Below are positions 26,298-34,902 of a stretch of 64,000 nt of DNA, piece after piece. The stretch covers positions 4,588,001 to 4,652,000 of the forward strand of contig NZ_JAGGMQ010000001.1 in NCBI RefSeq assembly GCF_017875465.1. The letters run 5' to 3'. The notes beneath the pieces are model-generated. The model had not been told where the DNA came from. It was given only the letters and a program-made list of their open reading frames with translations, and made no database searches. Position 1 is the stretch's first letter; each line of letters begins with the position of its first letter. This DNA comes from Winslowiella toletana (GTDB lineage: Bacteria; Pseudomonadota; Gammaproteobacteria; Enterobacterales; Enterobacteriaceae). The translations under genes and the position numbers were made by a program.

Positions 26298-27617
26298 TTA
26301 ATTAGTTAACCGCAACGGTTTCTTCACAAACAGGCCATAACTGATCGCCCCCAGCATCAGCAGTGCTGCGCCCAGCAGGAACACGTTAGTAAATTTCCCC
26401 GTCATATCCAGAATAATACCAGTCACAATTGGCGCCATCGCCGCACCAAGGAAGCCTCCAAAGTTCTGAATCGCCCCCAGCGACGCCACTTGCTCTTTTG
26501 GCGCAATATCGGTCGCCAGCGTCCAGATTGCCCCTTGCGGCATCTGTGAACAGAAGTAGCCCAGTGACAGCAGTGTAATCGCCAGCGGCGTACTGCTGAC
26601 AAACGGGATCGGCGCAACAAAACAGGCCGCCAGCGCTGCACCCAGCACGATTGGGATCTTACGTGCGCCAATGGCTGCCATGCCACGGCGTACCAGGCGG
26701 TCGGAGAGCATACCACCCACCAGCACACCGAGAATACCGGCAAGGAAAGGAATTGAGGCAATCCAGCCAGTGGCTTTCAGGCTGAAACCGAGCGATTTTT
26801 CCAGATAGCTTGGCAGCCAGGTCAGGTATACCCAGATGGTAAACATAATCGAGAAGTTACCAATCACCATAAACCAGGTGGTTCTTTGCTTAAACAACGT
26901 GCCCCAGCTGACTTTGACCGTGCCCTGCGTATCTGGCTCGGCGACGGTGCGATGTCCGGCATGGATCAGCGCATCTTCGCGCGCCGTCGGGTCGCGGTAG
27001 AACTTCAGCCACGCCACAATCAGCGGGATGCCCATCAGGCCGATGGCGATAAACATCCCACGCCAGCCAAGGGTCAGCAGCAAGACGGTCAGAATCGGCG
27101 GCGCAATAGCATTGGCAATCTGCGAGCCGGTATTAATAATTGCCGTCGGTAAACCGCGCTCTTTATCGCCAAACCAGCGGTGGGTGATCTTAATCCCCGA
27201 GGTGAAAAATGGCGATTCGGAAATGCCCAGCATCATGCGTAAGCCATAAAACATCGAGTAGCTGTTAACGAACGCCGCCATCACCGTAAAACTCGACCAC
27301 AGGCCAAGCGCCCATGAGAACATCCGTTTCGGGCCAAATTTATCCACCAGCCAGCCTGCGGGCAGGTTTGCCAGCGCATACGGCCAGAGAAACGCCGACA
27401 GCAGTAATCCCATTTCAGTCTGCGAGAAGCCAAATTCGGCAGCGATGGTGGTATTGGCGATACTGAGGTTGGCGCGATCCAGATAATTGACCACCGCGGC
27501 AGTCAGCAGAATCAGAATAATGCCCCAGCGCAGACGCGTAACCACCGGCGTCGCGGCTGTTGCTGCTGTGCCGGGCAGGGCGCCGGCAGCCAGAGTTGAT
27601 TGACCGTTTTTCATCAT
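26298..27617 (-). CDS. MFS transporter, ACS family (sugar-acid importer)
   Basis: This 439-residue, twelve-segment transporter follows the hexuronate/glucarate/galactonate (ACS) pattern: VVNYLDRANLSIANTTIAAEFGFSQTEMG in TM1, PAGWLVDKFGPKRMFSWALG (motif A), GISESPFFTSGIKITHRWF, and GAIWTLATDIAPKEQVASLGAIQNFGGFLG late. Such proteins bring in hexuronates, aldarates or related acids with protons. It is the last gene of the operon and its ATG overlaps the preceding YhcH stop by four bases. The operon lyase and kinase argue for a keto-sugar-acid route. The exact substrate is unknown. Confidence 0.88.
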   Translation of the reverse strand: MMKNGQSTLAAGALPGTAATAATPVVTRLRWGIILILLTAAVVNYLDRANLSIANTTIAAEFGFSQTEMGLLLSAFLWPYALANLPAGWLVDKFGPKRMFSWALGLWSSFTVMAAFVNSYSMFYGLRMMLGISESPFFTSGIKITHRWFGDKERGLPTAIINTGSQIANAIAPPILTVLLLTLGWRGMFIAIGLMGIPLIVAWLKFYRDPTAREDALIHAGHRTVAEPDTQGTVKVSWGTLFKQRTTWFMVIGNFSIMFTIWVYLTWLPSYLEKSLGFSLKATGWIASIPFLAGILGVLVGGMLSDRLVRRGMAAIGARKIPIVLGAALAACFVAPIPFVSSTPLAITLLSLGYFCSQMPQGAIWTLATDIAPKEQVASLGAIQNFGGFLGAAMAPIVTGIILDMTGKFTNVFLLGAALLMLGAISYGLFVKKPLRLTN

Positions 27618-28102
27618 GGGTTCTCGTGGGTGAACAAGCTCAGGTGAATTTTAATAACCGCTTTGCGGATCGCCGATTCGCCGTGGGTTTGACAGCAGGG
27701 ACGATGAACATCATGCGGAAAGAACACGGCAAACATGCCGGGTTCGAGGGCAATCATCGATTCATTAATGGTGTGCTGATAGAACACGATATCGTGCTGC
27801 GCAGCGCGGTCTTCGGTTACACGGTGTTCAGGATGGGCACGCGCGACGCCAATGCTCTCCTCGCCTTGTAACAGATACTGAATATCAACGTAGCTAAAAT
27901 GCGACTCGGCGCGCATCTCAGCGGCAGGCACGGTATTCATCTCCTGCAGCAGGCAGAACATTTTATTGTCCGGCAAAATGTCATATTTACCGGTGGTCAG
28001 GGCAGTAAAATCGGTGTTGTTAATCCAGCTAATAGCCTGGCTGATGACCGGATGGAGGGCATGTTTTTCCCTCGCCCAATCCTGGCGATCACAAATAATC
28101 AT
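27614..28102 (-). CDS. YhcH/YjgK/YiaL family protein (sugar anomerase-like), copy 1
   Basis: This 162-residue cupin-fold protein starts MIICDRQDWA; the upstream in-frame extension to 28171 is not supported. Conserved family stretches include GKYDILPDNKMFCLLQE, HFSYVDIQYLLQGEESIG and GMFAVFFPHDVHRPC, with the His/Glu residues that bind metal. NanQ (YhcH) converts alpha- to beta-sialic acid so that NanA can act; YiaL and YjgK belong to other sugar operons. Here it lies between an aldolase/lyase gene and a sugar-acid importer. A second, very similar copy lies ~2.4 kb upstream. Confidence 0.88.
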   Translation of the reverse strand: MIICDRQDWAREKHALHPVISQAISWINNTDFTALTTGKYDILPDNKMFCLLQEMNTVPAAEMRAESHFSYVDIQYLLQGEESIGVARAHPEHRVTEDRAAQHDIVFYQHTINESMIALEPGMFAVFFPHDVHRPCCQTHGESAIRKAVIKIHLSLFTHENP

Positions 28103-28183
28103 GGTTTGTATTCCCGTATAGTTATCGTTAGCGGGTATTTGGGTACAGCGGACGGCGCATTGCTGCGCCATCCTTCCACAGGG

Positions 28184-29107
28184 TTAACCCGCGATTTTCT
28201 TTTGCCACAGCGCCGTGCCCTGCTGGATTTGCTCCAGCAACACGCCAAGGCCCCAGAATTTCTCCAGCACGTTATCTTTGTTTACCCGGCAAAATTCACT
28301 GTCGAAGGTGCCGAGACGCTGGTGATAGATCTTGGCGTTTTTCGGGTAGCCAAGGGTTTCGGTGACCGCAGAAAGAGAGAGGAACAGCGACAGTTCATGC
28401 GCCAGCTCCGGCTGTTCAGCACCGTGGTGATACAGCCAGTGATACAGCTCCGGATGGAAATTGGTAAATACGCCGCTAAATCCTTTCGAACCGGCCTGCA
28501 TCGCGGGCCAGGCAATCGCGGCATTGGCGTTAATAATATTCAGCGGAGTACCTTCAGCAAGGCGCACGCGCTTCTCAACCGTCGGCAGATCGCAGCTGAC
28601 ATCCTTCAGCACCACAAAGCGGCCGCTGCTGGCGCAGAAGCTAAACTCTTCATCGCTGAGCAGACGGCGATAAGGGGCCGGACACTCATACAGGCCAAGC
28701 GGCATTGAGGATGGCAGCGCTTCCAGCAGCTGGTTCAGGGTGCGATAAAACACCTCACTGCCTTCATTTCTCGCATCAAGATGATTGGTCACCAGCACCA
28801 GCGCATCGATACCGCTGTTTGCCATTGCGGTCAGCTCAGCAATCTGCTGCTCAATCGCATCGCTGATATGGCCGGAGGCAATCACCGGCACGCGTCCGGC
28901 AACCTTTTTCACCACAAACTGCGCCAGTTCCACGCGCTCCTGCAAGGAAAGGAACTGCATTTCGCTCGACTGGCAGACCGCAAACAGCGCATCAACGCCC
29001 TGTTGCAGATACCACTCAATCAGGCGCTCAAGACCGGGATAATCAATCTGGTTATCATCGGTAAAAGGCGTCAACATCACCGGCACAATGCCTTCAATCT
29101 GTTTCAT
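28184..29107 (-). CDS. NanA/DapA-family aldolase or lyase
   Basis: This 307-residue TIM-barrel enzyme of the N-acetylneuraminate lyase/dihydrodipicolinate synthase superfamily has IVPVMLTPFTDDNQIDYPGLERLIEWYLQQGVDA at the N terminus. The Schiff-base Lys lies in FVVLKDVSCD and the catalytic Tyr probably in LGLYECPAP. The usual GTGE loop is replaced by VCQSSEMQFLS, which argues against DapA and for a keto-acid lyase. ATG 29107 has GGAGAG upstream. With a ribokinase-type kinase, YhcH proteins and a sugar-acid importer it likely cleaves a 2-keto-3-deoxy sugar acid or a sialic-acid-like compound. Confidence 0.82.
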   Translation of the reverse strand: MKQIEGIVPVMLTPFTDDNQIDYPGLERLIEWYLQQGVDALFAVCQSSEMQFLSLQERVELAQFVVKKVAGRVPVIASGHISDAIEQQIAELTAMANSGIDALVLVTNHLDARNEGSEVFYRTLNQLLEALPSSMPLGLYECPAPYRRLLSDEEFSFCASSGRFVVLKDVSCDLPTVEKRVRLAEGTPLNIINANAAIAWPAMQAGSKGFSGVFTNFHPELYHWLYHHGAEQPELAHELSLFLSLSAVTETLGYPKNAKIYHQRLGTFDSEFCRVNKDNVLEKFWGLGVLLEQIQQGTALWQKKIAG

Positions 29108-29160
29108 TGTTCTCTCCTGGCGACAGAGGTTCTGCCGCAAATGGTTAAATAGTGACGCTA

Positions 29161-30375
29161 TCAGCGCTGGGCAAGACGGGTAGCGACCTGCTGATGATCG
29201 GGCATATTGGATGCGCCTTCGCGTTCGACGGCCAGTGAAGCGAAAGCCGAGGCGTAGGTGGCGGCTTGCGCAATGGTGTCGCCGGAGGCAATCGCCGCCG
29301 CGAAAGCGCCATTAAAGGCATCACCGGCGCCGGTGGTATCGACGCTGAGCGCCGGGAAGGCGGCAATATGCTGGAACTGATGGTTGTCATACAGCAGGGC
29401 GCCGCGCGACCCCATGGTGATAATCACCCGGCGCGCGCCCTGGCGCACAATCGCCAGCGCCGCTTCTTTTGCGCTCTCCAGATCGGTAACTTCAATGCCG
29501 GAGAGCAGCGACGCTTCGGTTTCATTGGGCGTCACCACATCGGCATACTGCAGACAGGCGATGATGTCGCTGGAAAATGGCGCCGGATTCATAATCACCT
29601 GCACGCCAAGGGTATTCGCCAGCTTCATCGCATTAAGGGTGGCGGAGAAGTTATTCTCCAGCTGCAACAGCAGCACATCAGAGGACGACAGCTCGTGGGT
29701 CAGCTCCGCCACTTCATCATCGGTGATGGTTTTATTCGCGCCGGAGTAGATGGCGATCATGTTCTCGCCATTCTCCTGTGACACATAAATAATCGCGTTG
29801 CCGGTGGGTTCGACATCGGTCTGATAAAGCTTAAAAGAGTGAATATCGGATGCGGACAGATGGTCAAAGGCGAACTGACTGAACTGATCAGTGCCCACTT
29901 TGGAGACAAAATGTACGCGCGCACCGGCGCGACTGGCGGCCATCGCCTGATTTGCCCCTTTGCCGCCCGGACCTAAAGTGCTGCCGAGCGCCAGCAGTGA
30001 TTCACCGCCTTTGGGAAAACGCGCCACTTTGGCCACGATATCGACGTTAAACGAGCCAAGAATACAGACCTTTCCCTTCATACTTTTACTCCGTTTGCGC
30101 TGATGCTGGTTTTTCTGACGCTGATCTCCCAGCCGTTTAAGCAGCACTTCAAAATTGCCGCCGGTTTCGCTAATTAACTTTGCCTGCAAGTTGCGGCGCA
30201 CAATAATCGCGCCGCCGTGGCAACGCTGGACCAGACCCATCCGTGCCAGCGCGCCTAAATCGCTGCGAATGGTCTCTTTGGTGACCGCAAACGTTGCGGC
30301 GAGCCAGGCCACACTGACGCGTTCCAGATCGTCCAGATAATCGATAATTTTTTCGCGGCGTTCTTCAAGAAACAT
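29161..30375 (-). CDS. DeoR-type HTH domain fused to ribokinase-family sugar kinase
   Basis: This 404-residue fusion starts at ATG 30375 with GAGG five bases upstream. Residues ~1-60 are a DeoR-type winged helix (RREKIIDYLDDLERVSVAWLA, ETIRSDLGALARMGLV, RCHGGA). A basic linker (~70-97) leads into a complete PfkB kinase from MKGKVCILGSFNVDIVAKV: GPGGKGANQAMAASRAGA (substrate/N-terminal signature) and DTTGAGDAFNGAFAAA (ATP signature with catalytic Asp). The kinase half alone is ribokinase-sized. It heads an operon with a lyase, YhcH and importer. A kinase that senses its own substrate and represses the operon is the simplest reading; E. coli YeiI is a precedent for an HTH-kinase, but with another HTH type. 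Confidence 0.85.
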   Translation of the reverse strand: MFLEERREKIIDYLDDLERVSVAWLAATFAVTKETIRSDLGALARMGLVQRCHGGAIIVRRNLQAKLISETGGNFEVLLKRLGDQRQKNQHQRKRSKSMKGKVCILGSFNVDIVAKVARFPKGGESLLALGSTLGPGGKGANQAMAASRAGARVHFVSKVGTDQFSQFAFDHLSASDIHSFKLYQTDVEPTGNAIIYVSQENGENMIAIYSGANKTITDDEVAELTHELSSSDVLLLQLENNFSATLNAMKLANTLGVQVIMNPAPFSSDIIACLQYADVVTPNETEASLLSGIEVTDLESAKEAALAIVRQGARRVIITMGSRGALLYDNHQFQHIAAFPALSVDTTGAGDAFNGAFAAAIASGDTIAQAATYASAFASLAVEREGASNMPDHQQVATRLAQR

Positions 30376-30401
30376 TGTCACCTCAGCAAGTTAGTTAAAG
30401 C

Positions 30402-30442
30402 CTAAGGGAGCGCTTGCGGGTAAAAAGTGACAGCGATCATAT
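30402..30442 (-). promoter_or_regulatory. Shared promoter/operator module, copy 1
   Basis: This 41-bp stretch upstream of the HTH-kinase gene begins CTAAGGGAG on the plus strand and ends GCGATCATAT; its counterpart at 31079-31119 has the same ends at exactly the same spacing. It ends 26 bp before the gene start and may hold the operator of the fused regulator. Confidence 0.5.
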
Positions 30443-30548
30443 GTGGCGGTGAAAAACGGAAGGAAACAAAAATGAAACCAGGTGGAAGAAATGAGGGGTA
30501 GATCACACCTTGCCGGGTGGCAGTCGATCCGCCCGGCAAAGTGGCGGT

Positions 30549-31025
30549 TTAACTGAACAGGTTCAGGTTGATTTTGATCACTGCTTTACGGATGGCTGAA
30601 GTGCCATGGGTCTGACAGCAGGGACGGTGTACATCATGGGGGAAGAAAACTGCAAACATGCCTGGCTCAAGGTGAATCATCGACTCATTTACCACCTGCT
30701 GGTAAAACACGATATCGCGTTCCTGCGCATAATCTTCGGTAATTACATTCGCCGTATTCGCGCGTGCCACACCGATACTCTCTTTGCCTTTTAACAGGTA
30801 CTGAATATCAACATAGTTAAAATGCGCTTCCGCAGGACGGTCGGCGGCGGGTTCGGTATTCATCTCCTGCAAAATACAGAACATCTGATTGTCGGGCAAA
30901 ATGTCATATTTGCCGGTGGGCAGCGCGCTTAAATCAGTGCTGGCAATCCAGCTGATTGCCTGTTCTATCACCGGATGAAAGGCGTGTTGTTCGCGCGCCC
31001 AGTCGTCACGATCGCAAATAATCAT
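30549..31025 (-). CDS. YhcH/YjgK/YiaL family protein (sugar anomerase-like), copy 2
   Basis: This 158-residue paralog of the YhcH protein encoded at 27614-28102 appears roughly three-quarters identical by eye, including MIICDR, GKYDILPDN, YVDIQYLL and GMFAVFFPHDVHRPCCQTHG. It lies upstream of the HTH-kinase operon as a separate unit (173-bp gap), with its own copy of the 41-bp promoter module. This suggests co-regulation and possibly an early, separately tuned dose of the same anomerase or a paralog for another anomer. Confidence 0.88.
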   Translation of the reverse strand: MIICDRDDWAREQHAFHPVIEQAISWIASTDLSALPTGKYDILPDNQMFCILQEMNTEPAADRPAEAHFNYVDIQYLLKGKESIGVARANTANVITEDYAQERDIVFYQQVVNESMIHLEPGMFAVFFPHDVHRPCCQTHGTSAIRKAVIKINLNLFS

Positions 31026-31078
31026 GTGGCAGTCCCCGTAGAGTGATTGATGGTTTATTGGTCTGTATCATCAGGAGA

Positions 31079-31119
31079 CTAAGGGAGAGACCGCCGGGAA
31101 ATAATGACTGCGATCATAT
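31079..31119 (-). promoter_or_regulatory. Shared promoter/operator module, copy 2
   Basis: CTAAGGGAG at one end and TGCGATCATAT at the other, 41 bp overall, align without gaps to the module at 30402-30442. It lies ~54 bp upstream of YhcH copy 2. Confidence 0.5.
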
Positions 31120-31205
31120 TTATTACCATCGGCGGGGTTACCGGGTGATTAATTGCCGCTATGCAGCCATTGCCGGTGCGCGGAACCCGCAGGCGCCGCG
31201 CGGGA

Positions 31206-32102
31206 TTATTCCGTTTTACGTCGGCGCGGCAGACGTGGAAAGCGGGCATGCATACGTAGATTACGCAGATTGATCACCGAAATTGCCGTGCCGAAAATCA
31301 CCAGCAGTGCGCCCGCCACTTTAAACAGATTCATACTGTCGCCCAGCACCACCACGCCCATAATCACTGCCAGCACCGGCGTTAACAGCGAGTAGGGCAT
31401 AATCAGATTGACGTTATATTTCTTCAGCAGCGCATACCACAGTGAATAAGCGACAATCGATGAGCCGATCGCGCTGTATAAAATACCGAACCAGCCGCGC
31501 CAGCTGGAATGGGTTAACGCGTTAAGCTGATCCGACTCCATCAGCCAGGATGCGAGGCCGACAATTGGGATGGCGAGAAACGAGATCCAGCCGGTCATGG
31601 TGAGCGGTTTTATCGGCGGCGACTTTTTGACAATCATATTACTTATCGCCCAGCCTGCGGCGCTGCACAGCAACAGGCACAGCACCCACCAGCTGGGAAT
31701 GGTCGGGCTGCCGGTCAGCACCACCACGCCGGTCAGCGAAATGGCAATACCAAAAATCTGCATCAGCGTCAGCTTCTCATTCAGGATCACCATCGCCAGC
31801 AACATCGCAAACGGCGTGCCGAGCTGAACCACAATCGCCCCGGTGCCGGCATCGGTATAGTTGATGCCGACAAACAGCAGCGAAAAGTGCAGAAAGCCAA
31901 AGGTAAATGCCAGCGGCGCCAGATAGCGCAGCTGTTCGCGCGTCACCCGGGTAAAGGGGATCAGCAGAACAGCCACCACCACAAAGCGCATGCAGGTCAT
32001 AAACAGCGGCGGCAGATCCAGCAGGCCCCACTTTATGGCGACGTTATTAAATGCCCAGAGAAATACCACCAGTAAAACCAGAAAAAAATGACGCAGTGCC
32101 AC
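31206..32102 (-). CDS. EamA/DMT family transporter
   Basis: This 298-residue inner-membrane protein has ten membrane segments in two EamA repeats (about 5-132 and 142-280). First-repeat features are VVFLWAFNNVAIKWGL and NYTDAGTGAIVVQLGTPFAMLLA; second-repeat features are AAGWAISNMIVKK and SSIVAYSLWYALLKKYNVNLIMPYSLLTPVLAVIMG. E. coli EamA (YdeD) exports cysteine and O-acetylserine; the present protein is of that type but the cargo is not established. The tail is Arg-rich (RFPRLPRRRK), consistent with a cytoplasmic end. It stands alone. Confidence 0.85.
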   Translation of the reverse strand: MALRHFFLVLLVVFLWAFNNVAIKWGLLDLPPLFMTCMRFVVVAVLLIPFTRVTREQLRYLAPLAFTFGFLHFSLLFVGINYTDAGTGAIVVQLGTPFAMLLAMVILNEKLTLMQIFGIAISLTGVVVLTGSPTIPSWWVLCLLLCSAAGWAISNMIVKKSPPIKPLTMTGWISFLAIPIVGLASWLMESDQLNALTHSSWRGWFGILYSAIGSSIVAYSLWYALLKKYNVNLIMPYSLLTPVLAVIMGVVVLGDSMNLFKVAGALLVIFGTAISVINLRNLRMHARFPRLPRRRKTE

Positions 32103-32321
32103 GACGCAGTCCTTAGTTTTGCGTTGTTAACTCACGACTCATCATGACACGAATATTTGTTGCACGGGGCAAACGAAACAGTAATTTTTTAACCGCAGCG
32201 GCATAAGGTCCTCAGAAAAAGTTATGAGACGCGCAGCCTAACAGCTGGCAAACTGGTTTACCGATACCTGACTTACTCCGCACGCTGATTTTGCGTTAAC
32301 CGACAAGGATCCTGATTCGGC

Positions 32322-33032
32322 ATGTCTTATTTAGCCAAAGCGCCTTTAGCTATTATTCAACTGGAAGTGCCTCCTGCCGATGTCAGCGCGCAGGTTGGTG
32401 AGCAGAGCCACTGGTTTGTGCAGGCGCTACAGTTACAGCCGCAAGACTATATTGTGGTGCGTCCACATCTGGGCGAACAGCTTCCCGATTTTGATCAACT
32501 CTCCGCCGCCATTCTGAGTGGCTCCTGGGCGATGGTGACCGACCACGCTGACTGGAGTGAACGCACTGCGGCCTGGGTGCAGGGCGCGATTGAGCAGCAG
32601 TTGCCGCTGCTGGGCGTCTGCTATGGTCATCAGCTGATGGCCTATGCGCTGGGGGGTGAAGTGGCGGACAATCCGCGTGGCTGGGAGCGGGGCTTAAAGC
32701 CGGTGGAAAATCTGGCGCCGGGCGATGCGTTGTTGTCAGCACTGCCAGCGCAGTTTGAAGCCTGGCTCTCACATCGTCAGTCGGTCGTACAGCCGCCTGC
32801 CGGCGCGCAGGTGCTGGCGCGCTCCGCGCTTGATGAGTGTCAGATTATTCGCTACTCGCCGACGGCATTGTCAGTGCAGTTTCATCCGGAATTTGATGCG
32901 CAGATTATGACCGCCTGCCTGCCCGCCGGAGTCAGTGATGATGGCGTCGGGTTGCAGGGCGCCGACTGGGCGCGCAGCCTGCTGGAAACCTTCTACCGCA
33001 GCGCGCAGCCGCGTCAGGTGCAGACGGGCTGA
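32322..33032 (+). CDS. Class I glutamine amidotransferase-like protein
   Basis: This 236-residue stand-alone GATase1 domain, similar to the GuaA glutaminase half, has nucleophile Cys100 in LGVCYGHQLMAYALGG and the His/Glu pair in SVQFHPEFD. An oxyanion region SGSWAMVTD precedes it. Related E. coli YfeJ-type proteins have no settled synthase partner. It likely hydrolyses glutamine or a gamma-glutamyl compound. It is monocistronic, between a divergent DMT transporter and a perfect 14-bp hairpin. Confidence 0.85.
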   Translation: MSYLAKAPLAIIQLEVPPADVSAQVGEQSHWFVQALQLQPQDYIVVRPHLGEQLPDFDQLSAAILSGSWAMVTDHADWSERTAAWVQGAIEQQLPLLGVCYGHQLMAYALGGEVADNPRGWERGLKPVENLAPGDALLSALPAQFEAWLSHRQSVVQPPAGAQVLARSALDECQIIRYSPTALSVQFHPEFDAQIMTACLPAGVSDDGVGLQGADWARSLLETFYRSAQPRQVQTG

Positions 33033-33041
33033 TATGCTTAT

Positions 33042-33076
33042 CCTGTGACCTTCAGTCAATGGCTGAAGGTCACAGG
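33042..33076 (+). terminator. Hairpin after glutamine amidotransferase gene
   Basis: CCTGTGACCTTCAG and CTGAAGGTCACAGG are perfect 14-bp arms with a 7-base loop, starting ten bases past the stop. Only TTAT follows, so termination may not be purely intrinsic. Confidence 0.65.
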
Positions 33077-33221
33077 TTATATAACCGTTTTGCCGAAATA
33101 TTAAAGCCTGCTTCACATTTTTATCTCAAGTTAACTGACATTCGCCATACCCTCTGCCAGTGTTAAATATTCGTTATTCGATTGTTAATAAAAACACTAA
33201 TCAACAGGCAGGAGAATAGCC

Positions 33222-34742
33222 ATGCGCTATGCATATCCCGGATACAAAGATTCGCTGATCGCTCTCCAGCAACGTTATGGCAACTATATCAACGGCGAAT
33301 TTGTCCCACCGGTGAATGGCGAATATTTCACCAATACGTCACCCGTCAACGGTTCAGCTATCGGCGAGTTTCCCCGCTCAGCCCTGGAAGATGTCGATAA
33401 CGCGGTAGATGCGGCTCATGCCGCTGCCGAAGCCTGGGGCAAAACCTCCGTGCAGGTACGCTCGTTAACCCTGCTGAAAATTGCCGACCGTCTGGAGCAG
33501 AATCTTGAACGGATGGCGATTAATGAAACCTGGGACAACGGCAAACCGGTGCGCGAAACCCTGGCTGCCGATCTGCCGCTGGCTGTCGACCATTTCCGTT
33601 ATTTTGCCGGTTGCCTGCGGGCGCAGGAAGGCAGCGTGGCGGAGATTGATGAGTTTACCGCCGCCTATCACTTCCACGAACCGCTGGGCGTCGTAGCGCA
33701 AATTATTCCGTGGAACTTCCCGCTGCTGATGGCGGCATGGAAGCTGGCGCCAGCACTGGCGGCCGGTAACTGTGTGGTGCTGAAACCGGCGGAACAGACG
33801 CCTTTGTCGATCACGCTGTTTGCGGAACTGATTAACGATCTGCTGCCGCCGGGCGTGCTGAATGTGGTGCATGGCTACGGTCGCGAAGCGGGCGAAGCGC
33901 TGGCGTCGCATCCGCGTATCGCCAAAGTTGCGTTTACCGGCTCCACCGCCACCGGCGGTCATATTCTGCAGCTGGCGGCGAAAAGTCTGATCCCTTCCAC
34001 CGTTGAGCTGGGCGGTAAATCGCCGAATATCTTCTTTGAAGATATTATGCAGGCCGAGCCGTCATTTATTGAAAAAGCTGCGGAAGGGGTAGTGCTCGGT
34101 TTCCTTAATCAGGGGGAAATCTGTACCTGTCCGTCGCGTGCGCTGGTGCAGGAATCGATCTACGAACCCTTTATGGCTGCAGTGCTGGAACGGGTGAAAA
34201 CCATTAAGCGTGGCGACCCGATGGATAGCGAAACCATGGTCGGCGCGCAGGCGTCACAGCAGCAGTTCGATAAAATTCTCTCGTATCTGGAGATTGCGCA
34301 GCAGGAGGGGGCGGAAGTGCTCACCGGCGGCGGCATTGAAAAGCTGGAAGGCGGGCTGTCGACCGGCTACTACATTCAGCCGACATTGCTGAAGGGCAAC
34401 AACAGCATGCGTGTCTTCCAGGAGGAGATTTTTGGACCGGTAGTGGGGATCACCACCTTTAAGGATGAAGCGGAGGCGATTGCGATTGCCAACGACTCGA
34501 TCTACGGCCTTGGCGCGGGCGTCTGGACGCGGGATATTAACCGCGCTTATCGCGTCGGCCGGGCGATTAAAGCCGGACGCGTCTGGACCAACTGTTATCA
34601 CCTCTACCCGGCGCATGCCGCTTTCGGTGGCTACAAAAAATCCGGTATCGGGCGTGAAACCCATAAAATGATGCTCGATCATTACCAGCAAACCAAAAAC
34701 CTGCTGGTCAGCTACAGCGTGCAGCCGCTTGGTTTCTTCTGA
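33222..34742 (+). CDS. aldB: NAD(P)-dependent aldehyde dehydrogenase (AldB/ExaC type)
   Basis: This 506-residue aldehyde dehydrogenase is very similar in order and wording to E. coli AldB (512 residues), e.g. [33 protein letters not shown] region, [24 protein letters not shown], the catalytic Glu in [12 protein letters not shown] and the nucleophile Cys in [13 protein letters not shown]. The ending [11 protein letters not shown] also matches. It oxidises acetaldehyde and related aldehydes to acids in the cytoplasm. GCAGGAG precedes the ATG and a strong terminator follows. The paralog ExaC/YdcW cannot be excluded by eye. Confidence 0.88.
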   Translation: MRYAYPGYKDSLIALQQRYGNYINGEFVPPVNGEYFTNTSPVNGSAIGEFPRSALEDVDNAVDAAHAAAEAWGKTSVQVRSLTLLKIADRLEQNLERMAINETWDNGKPVRETLAADLPLAVDHFRYFAGCLRAQEGSVAEIDEFTAAYHFHEPLGVVAQIIPWNFPLLMAAWKLAPALAAGNCVVLKPAEQTPLSITLFAELINDLLPPGVLNVVHGYGREAGEALASHPRIAKVAFTGSTATGGHILQLAAKSLIPSTVELGGKSPNIFFEDIMQAEPSFIEKAAEGVVLGFLNQGEICTCPSRALVQESIYEPFMAAVLERVKTIKRGDPMDSETMVGAQASQQQFDKILSYLEIAQQEGAEVLTGGGIEKLEGGLSTGYYIQPTLLKGNNSMRVFQEEIFGPVVGITTFKDEAEAIAIANDSIYGLGAGVWTRDINRAYRVGRAIKAGRVWTNCYHLYPAHAAFGGYKKSGIGRETHKMMLDHYQQTKNLLVSYSVQPLGFF

Positions 34743-34761
34743 GTCTGCGCGTTGCTAAGTC

Positions 34762-34790
34762 ACGGGGCGAATCTTCGCCCCGTTTTTTTT
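34762..34790 (+). terminator. Rho-independent terminator of aldehyde dehydrogenase gene
   Basis: ACGGGGCGAA and TTCGCCCCGT form a perfect 10-bp stem with a two-base nominal loop, followed by a run of eight T, 20 bp after the stop. Confidence 0.93.
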
Positions 34791-34902
34791 GCCGATCATA
34801 TCCGTGCGTTAGCACATTGCATGGGTGGTTTATTACCCGCTAAGAAATATGATACTTTGCCAGTCAATAATCAGGGATACAGGCAAAAAACAGGAGTAAC
34901 GG

